NCBI GenBank assembly: GCA_018857735.1
Contig: JABMCL010002332.1
Span: 1-64,000 of the forward strand
Direction of reading: 5' to 3'
Source: Alviniconcha marisindica
Taxonomy: Eukaryota; Mollusca; Gastropoda; Provannidae
DNA length: 64,000 nt
Shown: positions 46,301 to 58,300 of the stretch, piece after piece
How the letters are laid out: every line of letters starts with the position of its first letter
Position numbering within the stretch: the first letter of the stretch is position 1
Program-made: the position numbers and the translations under genes
Notes under the pieces: generated by a model
Databases searched by the model: none
What the model was told of the DNA's origin: nothing
The model's input: only the letters and a program-made list of their open reading frames with translations

Positions 46301-49300
46301 GGCGCAGGGCCTGGCGCACAGGCTAGACATTCATTTACTGTCCTGAGAGTGGCCAGGAAATGGGCACAGCCCCTGGCACACAGGCTCAGACATTCACTGT
46401 CCTGAGAGCAGCACTAGGCACAGCACCTGGCACACAGGCTCAGACATTCACTGTCCTGAGAGCAGCACTAGGCACAGAACCTGGCACACAGGCTCAGACA
46501 TTCACTGTCCTGAGAGCAGCACTAGGCACAGCACCTGGCACACAGGCTCAGACATTCACTGTCCTGAGAGCAGCACTAGGCACAGCACCTGGCACACAGG
46601 CTCAGACATTCACTGTCCTGAGAGCAGCACTAGGCACAGCACCTGGCACACAGGCTCAGACATTCACTGTCCTGAGAGCAGCCAGAAAATGGGCACATCA
46701 TCTGGCACACAGGGTCAGACACTGATGTCCTGAGAGCAGCCAGAAAATGGGCACATCATCTGGCACACAGGCTCAGACACTGATGTCCTGAGAGCAGCCA
46801 GAAAATGGGCACATCATATGGCACACAGGCTCAGACACTGATGTCCTGAGAGTGGCCAGAAAATGGGCACAGCGTCTGGCGAACAATAGCCAGGACTGAT
46901 TATCCTGGGCACACAATAGCCAGGACTGATTATCCTAAAAGTGACAAGGAACTAAGGGCAGTACCTGGCACATAATTCCCGGGATTGATTATCCCAGCAG
47001 TGACAAAGAATCAGGTGCCATGCCTAGCACACAATACCTGGAACTGATCGCCCTGTGCCCCACTCCACTCCCATTACCAAATGAGGTCTGGTATGTTTGC
47101 AATGTAAAGTACACCACTTGTTCCCTTCCTTACCCTAAGCTGATTACAGCTGAATAGTTCTCACAAATGGCCCATTAGAATGCTATGGGGTGGGATCATA
47201 GTTGAACCAGTGATAAAGAGCGGAGGAGGCAAGATTCTCTACCCGAGTTTGGAAAGTGAGGGATGGGGTCGGGGTGGGTGGTGGGTGGAATCGCTCCGTT
47301 CTGCCTACTTTCTGTCATGTGTGTGAAGGCAGACAGAAATCTCTGGTCTTCTCTCCTTTTGTTCCAGCAGAGTGGAAATACCAGACCAGTTTGCACATCA
47401 TAAACATCAGTTCAACAAGCAACACACACTGGAACAGTATACAATGGGTTTCCCATAGGCTTTCATCGCAAAACCTTTCCTTGCCTGGCTTGCTGAAAGG
47501 AAGCAGTTTAGCAAGCAGATATCCACCAACTGCCTAAACATTCCCATGCCTGTGTTCTTGTGAGACAGGCAACACAATATCATGTAGTTCCCTCAGTCGA
47601 CTGTGATATGTATACATGTATCACTAAGAAGACCTGCACAACAGACACATTTTTCACAAAAAACACACCACTGTTCCTGTTCCCCTTCCTTTGCTTGCCC
47701 CCTTACCCTGTGCCGGCTCGGCGGTGGCAGGTTTTTCCGCTATCTGCAGGTAGAAGAGCAGAGCTCCGTACAGGTTCACGCGAACTCTCTGCAGCCCGCT
47801 CCCTGAAAGTGAAACAGTGCACGTGTACTTTTCTACCAACAAAACCTAGGACAGTTCTGAGAGTACCATTTTCTTACTAACTAGAAACAAAACAACACTC
47901 GTATTTTGATTTTCTTACTAACTTAATTCTTGAAACAAAACATCAATCACATTCAATTTTCTTCCTAACTTAAAACAGCAATCACATTTTGCAAGTTACA
48001 AAGACTGGATAAAAGTAAAAACAAGTACAGCACAAATGGAAACCAGAACCATCCAACAACATAACTCAAGGGGCTGTCTCTTCTTCTTTATTAACCAAGA
48101 ATAGATATATATAAAAAAACAAAAACCGGAGACAACCATTCAACAATCTAACTTGCAGGGATGCTACCACAAACATACCAAAAGTGCCCTGTCTGCCAGA
48201 ACAGATCTCACATGAACTCAGCCTCAAAACATGCAATCAGCCCAAATAAGCCCCATTTGCCCAACCTGACTCATGTAACTCAGATTATACTTGATCAGCT
48301 CCAAAGAGCCCCATTTGCCACACCTTACCCACATATCAGCTCAAAAGAGCCCCATTTGCCACACCAGACTCACATATCAGCCCCAAAGAGCCCCATTTGC
48401 CACACCTTACCCACATATCAGCCCAAAAGAGCCCCATTTGCCACACCTCACCCACATATCAGATCAAAAGAGCCCCATTTGCCACACCACTCACATATCA
48501 GCCCAAAAGAGCCCCATTTGCCACACCTCACCCACATATCAGCCCAAAAGAGCCCCATTTGCCACACCACTCACATATCAGCCCAAAAGAGCCCCATTTG
48601 CCACACCTCACCCACATATCAGATCAAAAGAGCCCCATTTGCCACACCTCACCCACATATCAGCCCAAAAGAGCCCCATTTGCCACACCACCACATATCA
48701 GCCCAAAAGAGCCCCATTTGCCACACCTCACATATCAGCCCAAAAGAGCCCCATTTGCCACACCACTCACATATCAGCCCAAAAGAGCCCCATTTGCCAC
48801 ACCTCACCCACATATCAGCCCAATAGAGCCCCATTTGCCACACCACTCACATATCAGCCCAAAAGAGCCCCATTTGCCACACCTCACCCACATATCAGCC
48901 CAATAGAGCCCCATTTGCCACACCACTCACATATCAGCCCAAAAGAGCCCCATTTGCCACACCTCACCCACATATCAGCCCAATAGAGCCCCATTTGCCA
49001 CACCACTCACATATCAGCCCAAAAGAGCCCCATTTGCCACACCTCACCCACATATCAGCCCAATAGAGCCCCATTTGCCACACCACTCACATATCAGCCC
49101 AAAAGAGCCCCATTTGCCACACCTCACCCACATATCAGCCCAATAGAGCCCCATTTGCCACACCACTCACATATCAGCCCAAAAGAGCCCCATTTGCCAC
49201 ACCTCACCCACATATCAGCCCAATAGAGCCCCATTTGCCACACCACTCACATATCAGCCCAAAAGAGCCCCATTTGCCACACCTCACCCACATATCAGCC

Positions 49301-52300
49301 CAATAGAGCCCCATCTGCCACACCTTACCCACATATCAGCCCAAAAGAGCCCCATCTGCCAGACCCGACTCACATGAACTCATAATATACTCAATCAGCC
49401 CCTTCAATACGAACTCTCGTGAACTCAGAATATGCTCAATCAGCCCCTTCAATACAAACTCTCGTGAACTCAGAATATGCTCAATCAGCCCCTTCAATAC
49501 AAACTCTCGTGAACTCAGAATATGCTCAATCAGCCCCTTCAATACGATCTGTAACGATGTGGCAAAGAGAGACCCAACTCATGTGAACTCAGAATATGCT
49601 CAATCAGCCCCTTCAATACGATCTGTAACGATGTGGCAAAGAGAGACCCAATTCTCATGAACTCAGAATATATATGCTCAATCAGCCCCTTCAATATGAT
49701 CTGTAACGACATGGCAAAGAGAGATCCAACTCACGTGAACTCAGAATATACTCAAGCAGCCCCTTCAAGACGATCTGTAATGACGTGGCAAACAGCGTTC
49801 TGGACGATGCGCCTTGACTCCAGGGTGAGGGCTGGGAGGAGGGGCCGCTCAGCATCACGCTGTGGTCCAGGAGGCTGACGTAAGTGCTGGATCGCGACTC
49901 TCTCCCCTCATCCAAGGGGAGGCGATCAGTGAGGAAACACTGGCGGAGGTTTGCTATCAGCGTCAGCACCACGCCAGACACCGGGGCTGTCGACTCGGGA
50001 AGCGATTCCTCTTCAGACACCTGAGAGGAGAAGTGTGAATGAAAGATGAGAAATTGGGGCACATTCACCAATGCCTGGGTCTAAAAAATAAATAATTTAC
50101 AATCATAGAATAACTGATGCAAAGACACATCATTTAATATCAATTTTTTCTTTCTTTTTAAAACAACAACTTCCACAACAACCCACATCTGAGGGGCTAT
50201 GTAGCCGTTTCTAGCTAGAAAAAATATAAGGGATATCTGCCACCCAGGTTCAGTTCAGTTCAAGATGGTATTTATGAGGTCAGAAAAGCCCATATGCGTT
50301 CCAGCTTGTCTCTCAGAAGTTTCCCCAACATTGCGTTTTAAACAGTTCCAGGGCTGATCTGACGATGGCCCTCTCTTATCCTTTGAAGGAAGATCGTCTA
50401 GCGCTTCCTCTTTCCACACCTCTCTCCTCCAGGCGACTGATGGTGTGAAAACACCCATGTGCTGCAACAGAAGAAGCAACAAAAAACAAACAAACAAAAT
50501 GAGACCTACTTTGCAGAGCAGTTCCTGTAGCAGTTCAAAGATGACTGTCTGGCGTCGTTCCCCAGACAACAAGTCCTCAGGACACGCTGTCAGCAAGACT
50601 TCAGACACCTGCCGCCATGCCTCAAAGTTCTGGCGCTGCCGGTGGAGTGCCTCCCTCATGCTGTTCCGCTCCACCACCACCTCCAGCAGTTTGTGTATCT
50701 CCTGAAACACCAGGCGGCGCTGTAGTCACTCAGCGTCACGCTCGAATGGAGTCAAACCTCATTAAAGCGACCAGGACCAGCAATGTCACTGTTTCCTCAA
50801 ACAAATGTGTCAACCTTGTTCCCAAATGGACTATCTCTTGCTATTTAACACCCAGTTAGCTGCATTTTAAATACAATTCCTCAGCAATAAATTACTTGCC
50901 TGTTTTGATCTACACTTTCATCTAGACTTCAGCAGTAAGAGAGGAATGGAAAACAGCTCCATTTCCAGCAACACCTTTCAAACAAAACTAGGTGCTCATG
51001 ATGATCACTTTTTTATAGTGCTATTCTTGGCTCTAAATGAGTGACTGTGGCTTTTTATAGCACATTTTGAATATCCACTGAAGTGGTGTATGTACAATGT
51101 TGTTTGGTTGTTACATGGCTGGTGCCACATGAAACTGCTGACATCTCGGCATGTTCTGTGTACACCAAACAACCATGCACCAGTTTACCGTGTCACCATT
51201 CCAAGCTGCATATGTAGGATGCATGCTTGTTTAGCTGTAATCTGCCACCTACATTTCTGGCAGAACGACTAAGATCTTTCATGTGCTACTGCGGTAACAC
51301 GGGGTGAAATGAAGATACCAATATAGCAGTCAGCACAGAAAGCTGACCTTGGCAAAATAAATTATTCTGCCGCTCCTGCTGGGACCTTTTGATCATGACT
51401 ATGGCGCTCTAACCGCTGTGCTATCCCCACTATCATCCCTCCCTTCACTCCGAGCCCCCCTTATGCCCGTGCAGACAGTCATACCCACCTCCAGGATGAA
51501 TGGAAAAAATTATCCTGCCGCTCCTGCCAGGACTCCTAACACTCTGACCGTTTGATCAGGAGTCCAGTGCTCTAACTGATGAGCCATCCCTGCTATCATC
51601 CCTCGCTTCAGTCCAAGCCCCCCTCCTGTCCTTGCAGTCAGTTGTACCCACCTCTATGATGAGCGGCCACTGAACCATCCCTGCTATCATCCCTCGCTTC
51701 AGTCCAAGCCCCCCTCCTGTCCTTGCAGTCAGTTGTACCCACCTCTATGATGAGTGGCCACTGAGCCATCCCTGCTATCATCCCTCGCTTCAGTCCAAGC
51801 CCACCTCCTGTCCTTGCAGTCAGTGTACCCACCTCTATGATGAGCGGCCACTGAGCCATCCCTGCTATCCTCCCTCGCTTCAGTCCAAGCCCCCCTCCTG
51901 TCCTTGCAGTCAGTCATACCCACCTCCAGGATAAGTGGCCACTGAGCCATCCCTGCTATCCTCCCTCGCTTCAGTCCAAGCCCCCCTCCTGTCCTTGCAG
52001 ACAGTCATACCCACCTCCAGGATGAGTGGCCGCTGCCCAGCCATCCCTGCTATCCTCCCTCGCTTCAGTCCAAGCCCCCCTCCTGTCCTTGCAGTCAGTG
52101 CATACCCACCTCATGATGAGCGGCCGCTGCCCAGCCATCCCTGCTATCCTCCCTCGCTTCAGTCCAAGCCCCCCTCCTGTCCTTGCAGACAGTCATACCC
52201 ACCTCCAGGATGAGTGGCCGCTGCCCAGCCATCCCTGCTATCCTCCCTCGCTTCAGTCCAAGCCCCCCTCCTGTCCTTGCAGACAGTCATACCCACCTCC

Positions 52301-55300
52301 AGGATGAGTGGCCGCTGCCCAGCCATCCCTGCTATCCTCCCTCGCTTCAGTCCAAGCCCCCCTCCTGTCCTTGCAGACAGTCATACCCACCTCCAGGATG
52401 AGTGGTCGCTGCCCAGCCATCCCTGCTATCTCCCTCGCTTCAGTCCAAGCCCCCCTCCTGTCCTTGCAGACAGTCATACCCACCTCCAGGATGAGTGGCC
52501 GCTGCCCAGCCATCCCTGCTATCCTCCCTCGCTTCAGTCCAAGCCCCCCTCCTGTCCTTGCAGACAGTCATACCCACCTCCAGGATGAGTGGCCGCTGCC
52601 CAGCCATCCCTGCTATCATCCCTCGCTTCAGTCCAAGCCCCCCTCCTGTCCTTGCAGACAGTCATACCCACCTCCAGGATGAGTGGCCGCTGCCCAGCCA
52701 TCGGCCTGCTATCGTCCCTCGGCTGTCAGCAACGCCCAGCCCCTGTCTGTGCCAGCCAGTCATACCCACCTCCAGGATGAGTGGACGCTCCCAGCTCCAT
52801 CCCTGCTATCATCCCTCGCTTCAGTCCAAGCCCCCCTCCTGTCCTTGCAGACAGTCATACCCACCTCCAGGATGAGTGGCCGCTGCCCAGCCATCATGGG
52901 ACCCTGCTGACTGTCCAGCTCGGCGATCAGCAGACGCCGCAGGGCACGCACGTCGTAGTAGGCCACGCCCTCAGCATCGGTCACCTCCTGGCTGCTCAGC
53001 ACCCCCTCGATGACTTTGGGGTTGAAGAACTTGAGCTGCAGCTCCGGGGGGAACTGGTAGGAGAAGCTGACTGTGTCCAGCACAGAGAGCAGCTTGCTGC
53101 GCATCTGTTTGCCTGGAGACAACAGCAACAAAAAAGTGATCTAAGCACATAAACGTTTTAAAAGAACGCTATTTATTAGGACAAAACACAACAGGTGAAA
53201 TTTCGTGGTAATCCCCTTTATCAAGCTAGGAAATGATACTTAAACAACGGGGGGGGGGGGGGGGGAGCAAAAACTGGAACTGTTCCATTCAGAGAAATCT
53301 GTTTGCGAAATGAAATGCTGAGATTTGTGTGTTTTTTAGCAGCTTAACAGAATCTATTCTTCTACAAGCCAATCAATACTCCTTGACAACTTTTACGACC
53401 TCCTCTGCTTCTCCACCAAGACATATGAAGGCATAACATAAAACAGCAAAAATACAGTGCAAACTTAAAAAATAGAAGAAGAAAAAAGAAGGTCATTCCA
53501 GGAGAAAAGGCACTAACACCCACACACAAATGTGAACTTGGATCAACCTCAGCATTACTACCACCACCAGTGATCCGTTTGGAGTAAGTAACTTGGTGTT
53601 TTATGCCCAGTCAACCATTACAGTCACACCAGGGCGAGATCTCTTTGGATGACATACAGCTTTGGTGCAGACCGACAGTAATACCAGTTTATAACAGCCA
53701 AACAAAAATAACAGAGGAACCAAAATGCAAATGCTGTGGTTACTGACCTGTGACAGCAACGGTAGAGGCGAGACGTGCCTGCTCCGAGTCCCAGCCAAGC
53801 GTGTCTGCCTCCTCCACGCTGACTGGACGCAACACTGGTGAACAGAAGAAATAATAATAACAAAGAGGATTTCTAGAGCGCCCACCTACCACACAAGGTG
53901 GGAGCACAGGGCACTTTACAATAACACTAACGACAGACACAGACACACATTCAGCGTCGGATGAGGTGATAGGCACAGTTGTGAAAAACAGTTTAGAAAT
54001 AATTATTAAACAGGTGCATCTTGAGGGTGGCTTTAAAAGAGGAGGCAAAATCAGAGTGGCGGAGTGTTTGAGGCAAATTGTTCCAGACAGAAGGGCCAGC
54101 ATAAGAAAAAGATCTTTCACCAGACGTTTTTGTGTTTACACAAGGGGTGACAAAGGTTCGTGTGTCAGATGCAGATTGTAATTGGACATACAATGCTGAG
54201 CTAAGACACATCAAGATGGGACGTCCAGGAAAACCATTATCTTCCAGGCAGGTAGTCCACTTCAAGGCTGTCACAGACAGCCGTCACAATTTGGGCATTT
54301 GTTTTTCTTTGGTTGCTTTAGTTGAATTTGTACCAGTTAGGCATGTATCTTATGGAAAACCCAAGCTTTTTGAGGATGTACCTCTGGTGGACTTTATGTA
54401 CCTTGTATTTACATGCACGCCAGGTGAGAGTTACCTTAGGCGACTCAGGTCTTTGTTGTTGTGCGTGTGTGATATTTTTCAAACGCTAATTAACTCCCTT
54501 GTGTATTGATTCTATCCAAGTTTGTTTTTTTCCACTTTTTTTTAATAATGATACACAAGTCAGCGTTGACAAATTTGCGCAACCCACCCTATTCACTTAT
54601 ACACAGCATTAGTGAATCTCAGACCAGGGTACATTGTTTTGGCTACCACAAGGTCTCATAATTCTGTCAAAACTATCTGCAGTTACATCACGTATCTGCA
54701 TGCTGGCCTCTCTCCCTTTCGCACACGCAGACGCAAGCCGACAGCATGCCCTACCTTGTGTCTGTTCATCATCTTCATCACCCAACAGGAGACGAATCAA
54801 TCGCTGGCAGTGCGAGCGTTGTCGGTTGAGCGATGTCAGCCGCAGTTCAATGGCCACTGTCTTCATCAGCCAGGACTGATGGGAGACCACTGACGACTCT
54901 GAAACACCGAATCCACACAGTAATGAGGGGGGAAAAAATGGCGGGTGGGGGGTGGGGGTGAGGCGGGAATAAAAAAAGAAAGAAAAGAACTTTGCAGAAA
55001 TCTCACCAGCAATTCATGCCCTTGAGTGTTCTTTTGACATTTGACAGGGGTTAAAAAGTACGTAAGTACATATATATTATTCAATCACACAAGCATCTCT
55101 CTCACATACACACCCCACACACACATTTATCTCTTTTAACTCCCTCAAGATGGTGGGGGGGGGGAATGTTGCAGATATCTCACCAGTAATTCATGCCCTC
55201 GAGTTTTCTTTTGACATTTGACAGGGTTAAAAAGTACATAAGTACATATATTATTCAATCACACAAGCATCTCTCTCACATAAACACCCCACACACATTT

Positions 55301-58300
55301 ATCTCTTTTAACTGCCTCAAGATAAAACACATCTATTGATTTTGAGTCAAGACCACAAACACACATATATACACTACAGTTAGGCATCACACATGAAAAA
55401 GCAACAGTGAATCTCTGCACCTACACCAACAAATCACTTTCATAAATAACACAGATGTAGAGGCATGCCGGCAACGCAAAGCCAGAAAGCGTTCGCATCA
55501 CAAAATCAACTCACTGTAGTCAGTCTGATCAAATGGCAGATGCCGAAGCTGCTGGTACAGAAAGTCGTAAGTGGTTCTCAGGTATCTCAAGGTAGGCGCA
55601 GATGTGTCACGCACGGCACACAGCTTGTACACAAGCTGGTAGCCCAGTTCAGCCAAGCATGGTGTGTCGTGCAGACACTGCGGCCCTGACCCGGTGTCCA
55701 CGCCCTGTTGCAGCATGTTCAGCAGAGCGTGAAGACAGGTGCGAGGCTGGCCCATCACTCCTGAAAACACACAAGATAATTTGAAACTGCGTTCAAACTG
55801 AAAATGAACAACACAATTTGAAACTGTGTGTTCAAAGTGAAAATACACAAGACAATTTGAAACTGTGTTCAAAGTGAAAATACACAAGACAATTTAAAAC
55901 TCTGTTCAAAGTGAAAACACGCAAGATGATTTGAAACTCTGTGTTCAAAGTCTCTTGCAACACAGCTACACCTGACTCAAGACCTGTAAATACTGGAGGG
56001 TAAACAGAAACTTTAAAGTTTGTGTGCCAGTTGCAGTAAGGCTGTTACCAATTAACCACAGAGCTCCTGAGCACCAAAAATATCAAAGTTTTGAAACAGG
56101 ATTTATGTTTGCATTTGCAGACCTGTTTACCCCCTAAATGCACAAGTGTAGTTTGGGTAGCCTAAATGTGTAGTCAGGAGGTACAATGTGTCGTCATAGT
56201 GCATCAGTTGAAACTGGACTGATTTATCATTCACACATTCAGATTCTCATTCTCACTCAACGAGTCAAAATAACACACTAGAAACTTTGTCTATACAAAC
56301 TTAATAAAACAACAAATACAATTATTTTGCTGTAGTGTAACACTGTAAGTGTAGTATGTTCTTTCTATCTCAGTTACAAATTTAGACAAGATAATCAGTT
56401 TGTCCAACACACACACACCAAGCACACACTTTCTCTCATCCTTTCTATGAGCTTGACTGAATTGATATAATTTTCAGAATCAGAAGACCACAGTGCCTGA
56501 AAATATAAACATAAGGCGACAGCATGGCACTACTACCAAGGTCTCGGCCACACACAAGTGGTGTAGATCCGTTCAGGTCTCTTGCTGGGCCGTGCACATG
56601 TGCATGTGGGAAAATTGTAAAGCCAACATCTTGACTCAGAATGAGAGTGCAGTTGTACAGATCAGTCCGCCAGTCTGCCAGTCAACCCCGGCCGCAAGCA
56701 CCCTACTCAACAGCCTAATACAATTTTTTTCCGACCTCACAACAGTGTGAGCAACGAATTTCCTCATTGGCTGATCCCCAACAAAGTAGCCAATCACAAC
56801 GCATGTTCTTTGTAATGGTGATAAAAATTTGCTCAAGGGAAATAACTCTACGGACTAGTGCTATCGATGTTTACAAGTGTGGAAAAACTATATCAGTTTG
56901 TTGCATTAAAATGAGAGAGGGGGGGAAGGGCGGGAAAATGGAGAAAGAGACAGACTTGAAGCTGGAAAAAAACTTTCCAGTCACCTTGAACTCCTTGTAG
57001 GATTTGCTCTCAACAGGTTGCTTACAGTCAAATCGACCACCATGCTTGCATGATAAAAGTCCGATTTGCAGGTGGTGCAAAGAGCAAGTTCGTTGCCTTT
57101 CCTTGAAAGGAACCAAACACAGATAAGCTTAGTGGTCAGCTGGGAGAAACTTCTGGGATGGAACTTTCTTCCTTTTAATCGCAGCAGCAGAGCCTTGGGA
57201 GGCTAACACTGAGTCTTCTTCTGAAGAAGTTTCATACGCTCGCTTCTTCGACTCGGACATTTTCTCCCAACTGAAGGGAGTTTCGGATGCGTTCAGAACC
57301 TATGTTTGCGCCAAAACCAGCGCTGCTATTGCAAGACTTGATGCGCGCATATCATAAGCAGGCGCACGTACCTTTTGAACACGGTGGCCGTGTCAAAAAT
57401 AGGATCGCATCAAAAAAGAGGACCGAATTACGCTCGTTGCTATCGCGTAGCCGAAACGAAGTCATTTGCGTAGTTTGTGTAATGCAAGCGTAGATGCGTA
57501 GTTTGGGCTTCAAATGTGTAGATTTCTACGCCAAATGCGTAGACTAAACAGGTCTGCATTTGCAACACTGCACAAGGAAGTTCTCCAAATCCTCTGAGTT
57601 ACAATAATGTATCATAAACCGTAACATTTATCCTTGTTTCCTTAACCACTTTAGCAGCCTTCATGAGAAGTTCAAGACACTATCTTTAGCAACACAAACA
57701 CCCATAAAAAAATGTTCTAACATACATAAAATAGTGTAAAAGAGATGAAGTCTGTGCCAGAAAAACCACACACACACACACACACACACAACAAAAGTCT
57801 ACCTGGGTCTTGCAGGATGGTCTTGGAGATAGACTTCTGGATCTGGAAGCCCAGCAACCAGTGAGCCAAGTTTGGTGCAGAGGCCTGAAGGCACTGCAGC
57901 AGCAGCCGGATGATGTGCTGTCTGGTGGCATTCTGCACACGCCCCAGGCTCCAGGACTCTGCAACAGATGGCAGGTTACAGCTGAACATGCATACACCCT
58001 ATGTACTATGTGGTTTAGCATGAAGTGACACGGCATGGGGCATGGTTTTATGACGTACGCAAAACATGCCAAGACGGCAGCAGTTTCATGTGGCACCAGC
58101 CATGCAACAAGCAAACAGCACTGTAAGTGCATCATGTCAGTGAATATTCAAAACTGGTATTCTGACACAGGTGGCAGGTTACAGCTTAACATGCATGCAC
58201 CATACATATGCAGCTTTGCATGAAGTGACATGACATGGTGCATAGTTTTATGGTGTGCACAGAACGCCCCCAGACAGCAGCAGTTCTACGTGGCACCAGC

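Noticed and set aside
48161..48986. Frames of 170-230 codons repeating a CHTSPTYQPKRAPFA-type motif
   Set aside because: Produced by the 41-bp minisatellite, whose period is not a multiple of three, so all frames stay open.
51638..52910. Frames repeating AAAQPSLLSSLASVQAPLL and the antisense MAGQRPLILEVG
   Set aside because: They come from the 94-bp array; only the last copy of MAGQRPLILE, inside exon E10, is coding.
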